NCBI GenBank assembly: GCA_913054055.1 | Contig: CAJXIT010000002.1 | Span: 1-35,161, forward strand | Source of the DNA: an uncultured Thalassolituus sp. | Lineage (GTDB): Bacteria; Pseudomonadota; Gammaproteobacteria; Pseudomonadales; Oceanobacteraceae | Direction: 5' to 3' | Length of the DNA: 35,161 nt | Shown: one piece after another, positions 1 to 9,201 of the stretch | Numbering within the stretch: the stretch's first letter is position 1 | How the letters are laid out: each line of letters begins with the position of its first letter | The notes under the pieces: model-generated | The model's input: only the letters and a program-made list of their open reading frames with translations | Database searches by the model: none | What the model was told of the DNA's origin: nothing | Program-made: the position numbers and the translations under genes

Positions 1-39
1 CTCATCGCAAGTTTTTTAATTAAAATTCTCTAAATATGG

Positions 40-384
40 TTAACCAGCTCTAAAGATTGGTATTACACCTGAATCAGAACAGGCACTATCTGATTTACTT
101 CCATCATCGTAACCTATATTTAAACTTTCTCCCTTCGCATATGCGGTTAATATCCGTGAGTACATACGATTTAATATCTCTGGATCCATATTTTTATCCA
201 GCTCAAAGAATGCTGGGCTACAACCTCCTGCATGTGATGCTGGTTGATTACTTAGGGTCACATATACCACTCCATTCGGATAAGTTAATACACCGGTAAT
301 CTGACCCATGATGTTATTGTTATAACCAGCAAAGGCTAGGTTCCCAGAAAAAAGTAATACTAATCCAAATAGATAGTTTTTCAT
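40..384 (-). CDS. small secreted hypothetical protein (signal peptide)
   Basis: ORF of 114 aa; N-terminus MKNYLFGLVLLFSGNLAFAG is a typical Sec signal peptide; two later Cys residues. Confidence 0.75.
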   Translation of the reverse strand: MKNYLFGLVLLFSGNLAFAGYNNNIMGQITGVLTYPNGVVYVTLSNQPASHAGGCSPAFFELDKNMDPEILNRMYSRILTAYAKGESLNIGYDDGSKSDSACSDSGVIPIFRAG

Positions 385-410
385 TTAATATACACTCTTG
401 ATTATTGAAG

Positions 411-476
411 ATCTGTAAAGTAGATCTGGATGAACTGTAAAGGACATCTGAACTGTAAGGATAAGAACTGTAAGGA
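411..476. repeat. short degenerate direct repeats GAACTGTAA(A)GGA upstream of the secreted protein gene
   Basis: gaactgtaaagga 432-444, gaactgtaagga 450-461 and 465-476, with a weaker related copy (atctgtaaag) at 411-420. Confidence 0.6.
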
Positions 477-601
477 CACCCATCATAAGTAAAATTAGTT
501 AGATCGTAAATGCCGTCTTTTAAACTTAATGCATAATCCTGATTTCTATACTCCACTGTATACGATTTAATGCATTAACTGCTATTTCTAAGTGCATTGC
601 T

Positions 602-1667
602 ATGACGAAAGCGCGTTCGCAACAAGTTTGTTTGGAAGCTACACCTTACTATCACTGCGTGTCTCGCTGTGTCCGTAAAGCCTATTTATGTGGCATTGAT
701 TTTGTAACCAAACAAAACTATGAACACCGCCGTGTTTGGCTTGAACAAGAGATTTTAAAACAAGCACAAGTGTTTTCTATTGATGTGGCGGCGTATGCGG
801 TTATGTCAAATCACTATCATGTAGTACTGCACATTAATAAAAAAACAGCTGACAGTTGGTCACTGGATGATGTGATCGAACGTTGGCATACCCTGTATAA
901 AGGCAATCCATTAAGTCAGCGCTATTTAAAAGATCCAAATTTCTCTGACGCTGAATTATTAAAACTCACAGAGTTTGTTGAGAAGTGGCGTAAACGCTTA
1001 ATGGATATTAGCTGGTTCATGCGCCGCCTAAACGAATTCATTTCTAGGCAAGCTAACTATGAAGATAATTGCACAGGCCGATTATCATCTTCGCCATCCA
1101 TGGCTACGACCCTTCGGGCAACCTAGCGGTTGTGCAAATTGATCCTTCAATTTGTGGGAGGGAAGATTTAAATCACAAGCTTTGCTAGATGAAAAGGCAT
1201 TAGCCGCTTGCTTAGCGTATGTGGATTTAAACCCAGTTCGTGCAAAAATGGCAGACACTCCTGAAGATTCAGAATACACATCTGTTAAAACCAGAGCAGA
1301 GAAAGCCAAATCAGCCCACTCCCCCAACCACCCTAATCAGCAAGAAAAATCACTCATGCCATTTATTGGTAATCCACGGCAAGATATGCCAGATGGTTTA
1401 CCCTTCAAATTAACCGATTACTTAGAATTGGTTGAGCTAACAGGCAGAGTGATTCGTGAAGATAAACGCGGCCATATTGAAAAACACCAGCCCCCTATTT
1501 TGCAAAGGCTTGACATTGAAGCGGAAAGCTGGATGAAAATGACAACCAGCTTTGAAAAAACGTTTAAAGATCTAGTTGGAAACCCTACTTTAATGGATAC
1601 CGCAATCGCTTTGCTTGATAGAAAGCGACGGCCCGGCATTCAAAACTGCAAAGCCTTACTTGGCTAA
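602..1667 (+). pseudogene. REP-associated tyrosine transposase (Y1_Tnp/RAYT family), interrupted
   Basis: ORF 602-1126 carries the HUH motif (MSNHYHVVLH). ORF 1152-1667 carries the downstream part (WEGRFKSQALLDEKALAACLAYVDLNPVRAKM). The two are in different frames, separated by an insertion at about 1082-1154. Confidence 0.85.
1082..1154. repeat. hairpin-rich insertion inside the RAYT gene (~70 nt net)
   Basis: Contains GCCAT-CC-ATGGC, CCC-TTC-GGG, CAACC-TAGC-GGTTG and the perfect CAAATTGA-TCCT-TCAATTTG; interrupts an otherwise continuous GR(x)WEGRFK reading. Confidence 0.75.
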
Positions 1668-1877
1668 AAGCACTTTATTTTTATATTCCAGCAATAATCA
1701 CTACCCGTGAGCTTCGACATGCCCACCATTCAGTGAGCATTTAATAAGTCTAATCTATTGGCTTATATTTAGAGTAAATATCCTTATTTACCACCCACAA
1801 AACATCGGCCCAACCTAACACACAACCAATAAATGAAGTGTGGCAATTTTTCACCCCTTCAATTTTTAGAGTGAGTG

Positions 1878-1942
1878 TCCTTTGTAGTTATCCTTTGTAG
1901 TTATCCTTTGTAGTTATCCTTTGTAGTTATCCTTTGTAGTTA
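1878..1942. repeat. five perfect tandem copies of a 13-bp unit (TCCTTTGTAGTTA)
   Basis: Copies at 1878-1890, 1891-1903, 1904-1916, 1917-1929 and 1930-1942; overlaps the 3' end and stop codon of the 1914-2327 ORF. Confidence 0.95.
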
Positions 1943-2327
1943 ATTCTATATCAGGCAAACAGAATTGATATGGGCCTACATCTGGGTATCTACTTTTTGG
2001 CAAACCAAATGGAGTGATCTCAATAGCATACTTCCCTTCACCCCATAAACATAATTTACAGAGTACAACGCATTCATATAAAAAAGGCCGTATACGAGAA
2101 AAGTAATCATTATTAATAATCAAATCTAACTCCTTGATGAAAGCCTTAATATCATTGGCAGAGGTATAAAATGTCGGCGAATCAGTATCAATTAATCTCA
2201 ATAACATGAGATCATCTTCAGATACAAAGTCATCCAAAAGTTTAAAGAAGTCAGGGTGAAAGCATGCGTACTCTGTTGCTCTTTTACTTTCACAGCTAAG
2301 ACCTGAAACTACTGAGAATAATACCAA
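1914..2327 (-). CDS. hypothetical protein; candidate immunity protein for the adjacent CdiA-like toxin
   Basis: 137 aa ORF immediately downstream of the toxin-like C-terminus on the same strand; TTG start preceded by TGGAGGCAGGTAAAG (good Shine-Dalgarno). Confidence 0.55.
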   Translation of the reverse strand: MVLFSVVSGLSCESKRATEYACFHPDFFKLLDDFVSEDDLMLLRLIDTDSPTFYTSANDIKAFIKELDLIINNDYFSRIRPFLYECVVLCKLCLWGEGKYAIEITPFGLPKSRYPDVGPYQFCLPDIELTTKDNYKG

Positions 2328-2348
2328 CTTTACCTGCCTCCAATTAAA

Positions 2349-2370
2349 ATGCTAGGAGCCCCCCTAGCAT
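2349..2370. terminator. 8-bp perfect hairpin between toxin-like gene and candidate immunity gene
   Basis: ATGCTAGG-AGCCCC-CCTAGCAT; on the minus strand followed by TTTTAATT. Confidence 0.55.
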
Positions 2371-2377
2371 CGCCAAA

Positions 2378-5300
2378 CTATATAGTACCAGGGAACACGT
2401 TAATAATATCTCCGCGTTCATTCGTAATGATAGTTAAAATCGATGTATTGGATAAACCGGATGGTGCAGGGGTCACACCAATAATCTCTCCAACATCCAC
2501 TTGCCTAATAAATTTACTATCAACTATTTCACCATCAAATCCATACTGATTATACACTGGGGTTGAAACTACATCAGCTCGTTGTAGCAAGTCTTTAACA
2601 GATTGATTAGAAATACTAAACTTACTTTTATTATCTCCAGATGTTGCCCCATGTCCATGCTTATTCAAAGCGTAATCTAACCCTTTGAACTCACTATCAG
2701 TTGAACTAGTTGGATCCCAAGTATCTTTAGATAAATTTATTCTAGATTGAGCAGTACCTGGGTCAAAATCTGGCAATGATAATTTTTCAGGATTTACTTC
2801 AACTCCAATAGCATTAGGAGCGGAAAGAATAATATCTTTCTGCTCTGGTGAAACATTCTCCCATTCAGGGGCATTAGGGTTGCTCACCCAATCATTCAAT
2901 TCAATTTCAGGCGGTAAACTCGAAAGTGTTTGCAGCTTTGTAACCACGCCCGCTGGAACGATCAAACTCAGAACACTGGCACCGCCGATTATTGCATTTT
3001 GCTGTTGGTCATCTAACTCATTCCAGTAGCGAGTGATTGTTTCGCCACCTTCAGTTTGCATAACAACCTGTACACCCGCCGCAACCTTCTCACCAACGGC
3101 ATTTAATACACCCGCAACACGCTGTGTTTCTTCAGGAAACTCACCAGCAACCAATTCCACTGCTGCTGCTGTAGCGTCACCCATAGCTTGCGAAAGCGGA
3201 TCGTCACCGCGGCCAATTGCTTGCAGGCCTTCATACAAACTACCTTCTTGAACACTCACATAACTTGTATATGCCGCAACGGCTACGATAGATATTAAGA
3301 ATAATGCATTATTCTCTGCTGCATTCGCTCCTGTGGTCGCCGCTATATTGACATCACCGCCAAGTGTAAAGGCCGTTAACGCAGCACCTAGCTTCGCCAT
3401 ATCAACGCCACTGGCTTTAAAAACTTGGGCTTGCTCCATTACAGCAGCTTGATCTAATACCACATCATCAGCTGTTTGCTCTGCTATCCAAGTTTCTAAG
3501 TCATCCTTTAAATTTGCTTCATAAAGTTGTCCTATTGCTTCACCAACAACTGCTCCGCCCATACCAGAAACACAACCTAGTTCAGAATCTCCACCTTGCA
3601 ATTCAGTTGTCAGAGTTCCTGTTAAGCAGCCTACACCAGCATGGGCAACATACTGAATGGCGGTATCTATATTGCCATTATGCTTCGCCATACCGATTTC
3701 ATTGGCCAACTCTTCACCTAACTTACTAATCGCAGACTGAGCCATGGCTTGCACAAAACCATCACCAAAATCATCAATATCGCCACCATTAACAATTACG
3801 CTTACTGATGATTGAATAGCAGAATTAACCGTAGCTTGTACAAGCTGTTGAGTTAAACCTTGAGTTGCAGTATTTGTAACAGCACCAACCGTAGTAGAAC
3901 CTGCCTCAACCGCTGAATTGATTGCATTAGTATCCGCTTGGAAAAACGCCGTATCGGCCATGGCCGAGTTAGCACCTGAAATGGCACCCGCGGTCACCAT
4001 AGAAACCGCAAGCGATCTCATATTGTCTTTACTGGATAAAGATTTAAGCGTGCTCTCTAAACTGTTGCCGTTAGCAAGACTAATAGAGGCAGTAGTAACA
4101 ATTGATGTGAAGCCTGCCGCAGCCGCTGCTCCTAATACGGTTGTAGTACCACCAACCGCAGTGCCAATAGCACCCGCCGCTGGCCCAGCAGCAATAGCAA
4201 CTGCAATGGTTAATACAGCAATGGCTGCTGGACTAAGCGTGGTATCCGATTCATACCAAGTGTCATTAAGATTTAATACTTCAATGAATTCTGCGCTATT
4301 TTCATCGCGCAGTTGAGCCATCCAGCCAAGGCCTTCAAAGCCGTTTAATACATCAATTTGCTGTGAAACAGTAAGTTCTGGATCACCTGTATATTCAACC
4401 GTGACCCCAGTTAACGCTTCAACCGCTAAACCACCCACAATGGTATTGGGCACGCCTGTTTCTCGATTATGACCATAGCTTTTTGTTTCTATGGTAAACA
4501 TGCCTTCTTTAACACTGCTATAGCTGTAGTGATCGGTCTCTGTGGTCATTAATAAATTAACACCACCATTTGCCGCTCTGACCTGAGTACCTTCGTTACT
4601 GGTTATATCGACGGATCTTAAATTAATATCACCGTAATCCGTGCTTAACTGAATATCTTTACCCGCATCCAACAAACTACGAATCGCAACCGTTTGATAC
4701 ACAGAGGTGTCTATTTCTTTTTTACCAAATTTAGCGCTGGCTGTTTCTTGGGATTGACCAAGGGCATCAATAATGGTGATACCAAGACCCGCCAAGATTT
4801 TGATGGCACCTTCTGAGCTGACCAGTTCGGCAGCGTCTAACGTAATTGCGCCTCTGGCAATTAGTTCAATGTTGTCTTGTGCGGACAATGACGATTGTAA
4901 AAAGGTTAGATCTGAGCGATCCACAGTCCATCGGCCTTCTCGGCCAGAAAAACTAGAACTTATAGGAATAGTACCAATTAGAATGCTGCCATCGGCATTA
5001 AAAGTAATGGCACCTTCATTAGCACCTACCAAACTGCCGAGAACACTGATATCCCCACGACTTTGAAAACTAATATCGCCGTTATCAGATTCAACCGTAG
5101 TTAGTTGGCCATATGTTGTGCCTGATTTACCACTTAAATCATAGCGATGCACAATGGTGCCTAACTCTATACTTGCAGCACCAATACTAATGTCACCCTC
5201 TGCGTTTAAATGCGTCGACAATAAAGACACATCTCCACCAGCCAGAATTTGTAAATCGCCACTGGATTCAATTTGTGAGTTTGTGGCATTAAAATCACCA

Positions 5301-6007
5301 GCTAAGTTTACAAAAGAATCACGACCAAACTTGACGCTTACGTCTTCGATATTTAGCGAGCCGAAGTTTACGTCTGCACCAAATTCAGCTGTAACACCTT
5401 CTACCACTCGGCTTAAATACGTGGCTTGTTTTAAATATAAAACGGGGACAATGACTTGCTGACCATAAACGGTTCGCAACTCTGGCCAAATCATATCGGT
5501 AGTGGCGGCTTCCCTTGATTCAGTTAACACTTGACCAAACGAATACCCACCATTTTCTTGAAAGCTTTTTGCATTGTCATACAAGGCTTGAATCTGCTCG
5601 GCTTCATCTTGATATTCAAGAGTGTCTATTAACTTCCTGCCTAATAGATTGTATATCTGCCCACGAAGCATTCGAACTTGAGCAAAAGGTGAACCCGCAT
5701 ATTTATGGGGGTCGTCTGTATTTGGATGCATATACGCATAAAAATCTTCTGCCGAAGGGTATCCAGATTGGACACTCGTATCGAGTTGAGGCACAGCGAC
5801 AAACTGATATTGCTCAACTGCTGAAGAGCTGGTCAAGTCTGGCGCGTAAATCAAACTATTTTGAATTTCACTATTTGATAATGTATTGGCTACAGCAGGC
5901 GCTGTTATCGAAAACAACATAAAAAACGTTGTAACAGCAGCCGTTATTCTGTGCCAAATTCTAAACTTGGAGGTATCCATAATTATTTTATTCACTGATT
6001 TAGCCAT
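2378..6007 (-). CDS. large filamentous-hemagglutinin/DUF637-like exoprotein with putative C-terminal toxin domain (CdiA-like, without N-terminal TPS domain)
   Basis: ORF track gives 2378-6040; ATG at 6007 (MAKSVNKIIMDTSKF) lies 2 nt past the upstream stop. Extended signal-like N-terminus (..ITAAVTTFFMLFSITAPAVA), FHA-type beta repeats (GDLQILAGGDVSL, GDISIGAASIEL), DUF637-like block (YVAHAGVGCLTGTLTTELQGGDSELGCVSGMGGAVVGE), AENN motif, and a compact C-terminus ending NERGDIINVFPGTI. Confidence 0.75.
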   Translation of the reverse strand: MAKSVNKIIMDTSKFRIWHRITAAVTTFFMLFSITAPAVANTLSNSEIQNSLIYAPDLTSSSAVEQYQFVAVPQLDTSVQSGYPSAEDFYAYMHPNTDDPHKYAGSPFAQVRMLRGQIYNLLGRKLIDTLEYQDEAEQIQALYDNAKSFQENGGYSFGQVLTESREAATTDMIWPELRTVYGQQVIVPVLYLKQATYLSRVVEGVTAEFGADVNFGSLNIEDVSVKFGRDSFVNLAGDFNATNSQIESSGDLQILAGGDVSLLSTHLNAEGDISIGAASIELGTIVHRYDLSGKSGTTYGQLTTVESDNGDISFQSRGDISVLGSLVGANEGAITFNADGSILIGTIPISSSFSGREGRWTVDRSDLTFLQSSLSAQDNIELIARGAITLDAAELVSSEGAIKILAGLGITIIDALGQSQETASAKFGKKEIDTSVYQTVAIRSLLDAGKDIQLSTDYGDINLRSVDITSNEGTQVRAANGGVNLLMTTETDHYSYSSVKEGMFTIETKSYGHNRETGVPNTIVGGLAVEALTGVTVEYTGDPELTVSQQIDVLNGFEGLGWMAQLRDENSAEFIEVLNLNDTWYESDTTLSPAAIAVLTIAVAIAAGPAAGAIGTAVGGTTTVLGAAAAAGFTSIVTTASISLANGNSLESTLKSLSSKDNMRSLAVSMVTAGAISGANSAMADTAFFQADTNAINSAVEAGSTTVGAVTNTATQGLTQQLVQATVNSAIQSSVSVIVNGGDIDDFGDGFVQAMAQSAISKLGEELANEIGMAKHNGNIDTAIQYVAHAGVGCLTGTLTTELQGGDSELGCVSGMGGAVVGEAIGQLYEANLKDDLETWIAEQTADDVVLDQAAVMEQAQVFKASGVDMAKLGAALTAFTLGGDVNIAATTGANAAENNALFLISIVAVAAYTSYVSVQEGSLYEGLQAIGRGDDPLSQAMGDATAAAVELVAGEFPEETQRVAGVLNAVGEKVAAGVQVVMQTEGGETITRYWNELDDQQQNAIIGGASVLSLIVPAGVVTKLQTLSSLPPEIELNDWVSNPNAPEWENVSPEQKDIILSAPNAIGVEVNPEKLSLPDFDPGTAQSRINLSKDTWDPTSSTDSEFKGLDYALNKHGHGATSGDNKSKFSISNQSVKDLLQRADVVSTPVYNQYGFDGEIVDSKFIRQVDVGEIIGVTPAPSGLSNTSILTIITNERGDIINVFPGTI

Positions 6008-6009
6008 CC

Positions 6010-8670
6010 TTAGTTCCACCAATCCAAGTCTTCTAACCAACTATTCATTGTTGCCACCATGCGATCAAAATAAGCACCCATTTGTTCTAGGAGGCTGTAA
6101 TCGGTCTTGATTTGCTTATCAATGAATTGACAATCTCTTACAGGAATAAAAATAGTAATCCCTCCTACATCAATAGGCACCTGTAAATCCGGAGCATTCG
6201 GGTCGCAATTTTCATCACTCTTAATATATTGAATGGTCGTTAGCTTATTACTCTGTTCATCAATAGTTTTACTTTCACTGAATCCATCGTAAGAGTCCCA
6301 AGCAAAAAGGTCTTTAACAAGATCTTCAACAAACGCGTCAAAGGCTTCAATAGTTGTCATACTTACATCGACACCGTCACCTAAAACAACATTACCACTG
6401 CTGTCGTAGGAAAATTTTTGACCCGCAGCATTACCACCAATGGAAAAAAGAGAATCAAGCTCGGTAGGGTCTGATTTAGTGATTTCTAAATGGTGAGTCG
6501 GTATGTCCCTGGTCCAGCAACGATCCCAACCAAAAGAACCACAGCTGCGAGATTCATCATGATAGGTTGTGTAATAACCTTCAGCGAAGCCTCCGCCACT
6601 TTGAACACCGTAATAGTTAACCTTATTGGCTAGAAACTGTCCGTTACCACCAATTTCAAAATGAGATGCTTTGTTCGAAAATCCATGATATGCCCTTGCC
6701 GTGAAATCGCCCACTGACATGATTAATCCAGGTGGGGAGTAAGCGACTATAGAGTCTTTATACTTCAGTAACGGTGAACCATCAGGGTGATCTTCTTCAG
6801 AATACTCTTCTAGAATAGACAGTACTCGGTATCGTTCATTAATGATAATTGGGCTATCAAATTGAACCGTGTTATCAGACACAATGCCAGCAGAGGAATT
6901 TAATAAATATTTTTGTGTTTGGATCTGTATTGAGTTAGTTGCATGCATACCAACTTGGTTGACTCGGCCCTCTTGAAACTCAAAGTCATTTGGGTCTTGA
7001 GATGGGTCTATTTGCTCCCAGTATGGGTTAATATTTTCAAAGGCCGTTGCTTTTACAAATATATTATTGCCCAGTATAAGTGAGTGCATACTGCCCTCAA
7101 ATTGTTCCTCACTTAAATCAAACTGCATTCCATCTTTATAAAATGTACCAATTTTGTACCCATCCGGCATGATCAGGTCGCTACTCTTATAATCTAATAG
7201 CGTACTAACGTCACTTTCGTCGGGAACAAATGGTGTACGAGAACCATTTCTAACTAAACCATCCTCTGCCTGTAGATGAACGGTAGAAGCCTTGAACCTT
7301 CCTCCGAATTCGTTAACGAGGTTGTTTTTAGCATAACCTTCAATTTTCATAGAGGCCGCTAATCTACCTCGGTTATATACATTCTTCCCCCCCAACCCTA
7401 GGTTGTCTGACATTATCTTGATATAAGCACCAATATATAATTCATCCGTGGCAACTAAGGAGATATGAGGCGCATCTATTAAACTAAAGTCTGTAACGCT
7501 ATACGTTACCGTATGATTCACAGATCTCCAGCAACGCTTCCAGCCAAACGCACCACAACGGTAAGACGTTCTGGACTCTACCTCGTCTGTCTGAAGTGAT
7601 ATATATTTAGACGCAAAATTTAGCCCTCCAGTTGAGCGAATCAGAACAGTATTATTTGAAAATATATTAGACCCAATGGCTGTAAATTCACTTTCGTCGC
7701 TGAATATTTGTAAAGATACCCCTTCTTGGGCTATATGGTTTTTATCCACATAACTCTCTTTTTCTGCATCCCAACTCCTATAACGAATCGAGCTTAATGC
7801 ATCTGTTCTTGTATCAATTTCAGTATTGAATATTAACGGATACGATGACCAAATTTTTGCAGACACCGCATAAATATTCCCCTCTAGTGAACTCTCTCCC
7901 TGGCTTGCTGAGCTAGATAATAAATTCTGTGTATTAAAGTCCCAAACAACATCTCCCAACGCAGCGACAAAACTGGCAGAACCTATGGTCTTATCGCCAG
8001 TGCTACTCGCCTGAAACCCACCTTCAGCAAGTTCTTCAGCCGCTTGATGTGTATTAACGTCACCCGCTAAATTAAATTGATCTACGATAACTTCTACGCC
8101 CAACGCACCCTCTGCAGTTAAACCATTAACGGTTACTGTACCGCCAATCAAGGGTTTCAAGGCGCCTACATCCGCAATGGATTCATTAAGAGGTAATACA
8201 GAATGTGTGTCGGCGTTGACGCGATTAGCAACAGCCAGTGTTACGCGAAAAGCATTATTGATGACACAAGCATTACACTCTATTGACCCTGTAGCAGATG
8301 TAGATATGAACATGATATCGGCCAAAGGTCCGACAATCTCGATATCGGAAAGGGTAATACTGTCAGATTCGATGATGATAATATCAGCCGCAGGTACTTT
8401 CACATCATCAACAAATGATGATGTATTTAATATTCTTAAACGCCTATCGCCTGTGACATCAAAACTATCAAATTTATTTACCGATATACCTGCAGCATTG
8501 GCAGGCCTAATCTCTAGAAAATCATCGACCGTATTATCCGTCAGTTGGAAGAACGAAACTTCATCATCCTGACCGGAGGAAGGAACAATGCTATTGGCTA
8601 TTGTCCCTGATGAGACAAATATAAAGAACGTAATGATTACGCCCTTAATGAAAGTGATGGTATTCTGCAT
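6010..8670 (-). CDS. TPS-domain-containing exoprotein (FHA N-terminal secretion domain-like)
   Basis: 886 aa, signal peptide, and degenerate TPS-like motifs GISVNKFDSFDV and ECNACVINNAFRVTLAVANRV (compare CNGCGFINTxRVTLTTG in classical TpsA); stop is adjacent to the downstream start. Confidence 0.65.
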   Translation of the reverse strand: MQNTITFIKGVIITFFIFVSSGTIANSIVPSSGQDDEVSFFQLTDNTVDDFLEIRPANAAGISVNKFDSFDVTGDRRLRILNTSSFVDDVKVPAADIIIIESDSITLSDIEIVGPLADIMFISTSATGSIECNACVINNAFRVTLAVANRVNADTHSVLPLNESIADVGALKPLIGGTVTVNGLTAEGALGVEVIVDQFNLAGDVNTHQAAEELAEGGFQASSTGDKTIGSASFVAALGDVVWDFNTQNLLSSSASQGESSLEGNIYAVSAKIWSSYPLIFNTEIDTRTDALSSIRYRSWDAEKESYVDKNHIAQEGVSLQIFSDESEFTAIGSNIFSNNTVLIRSTGGLNFASKYISLQTDEVESRTSYRCGAFGWKRCWRSVNHTVTYSVTDFSLIDAPHISLVATDELYIGAYIKIMSDNLGLGGKNVYNRGRLAASMKIEGYAKNNLVNEFGGRFKASTVHLQAEDGLVRNGSRTPFVPDESDVSTLLDYKSSDLIMPDGYKIGTFYKDGMQFDLSEEQFEGSMHSLILGNNIFVKATAFENINPYWEQIDPSQDPNDFEFQEGRVNQVGMHATNSIQIQTQKYLLNSSAGIVSDNTVQFDSPIIINERYRVLSILEEYSEEDHPDGSPLLKYKDSIVAYSPPGLIMSVGDFTARAYHGFSNKASHFEIGGNGQFLANKVNYYGVQSGGGFAEGYYTTYHDESRSCGSFGWDRCWTRDIPTHHLEITKSDPTELDSLFSIGGNAAGQKFSYDSSGNVVLGDGVDVSMTTIEAFDAFVEDLVKDLFAWDSYDGFSESKTIDEQSNKLTTIQYIKSDENCDPNAPDLQVPIDVGGITIFIPVRDCQFIDKQIKTDYSLLEQMGAYFDRMVATMNSWLEDLDWWN

Positions 8671-8925
8671 ACAAAGCCTATTAAACAGATTGCTATTGCA
8701 ATGTTTAAGGAATTAAAAAGGGAGGGACTCTTTGATTCCATTCAAAGGAAGATTTTTCCATAGTGGCCAGATACTACCAGAAACCATTTAGATTGAAAAT
8801 ATTAGAGACACATACTGATGTGAGCTTGTTTGTAATTTTTAAAATCGCTTATAAAACTTGACTATATTTTGCACGCAAACAACTCACACAGCCCAAAGGA
8901 AGGTATAACAGATGTACACGTAGAT

Positions 8926-9201
8926 TTAGTAGTACTTTTTAAATAACGCTGGCGTAATTCGATACGCACATTCAATTTCTAAACATTCCATATCAATTAG
9001 CAATACTGCCAAAGCCAAAAAATTCTCTTCAGCATAATAAAAAAGGTCCTTTAAACTACCACCCACTTGCTTAATATTTTCTTTTAGCAATCTACCTGCT
9101 ATAGAAAAAAAGAACTGTTCGCCATCTTCATTGGCCACTTCAAAATGAACATCCTGTTCTTGGTTCTCCAGCCACATGCTGGCCATAAACCAATCACTCA
9201 T
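8926..9201 (-). CDS. small hypothetical protein (91 aa)
   Basis: ORF with ATG start; no recognised family. Confidence 0.45.
   Translation of the reverse strand: MSDWFMASMWLENQEQDVHFEVANEDGEQFFFSIAGRLLKENIKQVGGSLKDLFYYAEENFLALAVLLIDMECLEIECAYRITPALFKKYY

Noticed and set aside
320-556. 78-aa minus-strand ORF (MEYRNQDYALSLKDG...)
   Set aside because: Overlaps the better-supported secreted protein gene and its Y-S-S repeats just reflect the short DNA repeats; at most a gene remnant.
1878-1942. CRISPR array
   Set aside because: Uniform 13-bp tandem units without spacers; a simple tandem repeat.
3918-4316. 132-aa plus-strand ORF, Ala/Val-rich
   Set aside because: Antisense to the hydrophobic part of the FHA-like gene; low-complexity composition mirrors the sense strand.
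5515-5922. 135-aa plus-strand ORF antisense to the CdiA-like gene
   Set aside because: No family resemblance or start context; opposite-strand shadow ORF.
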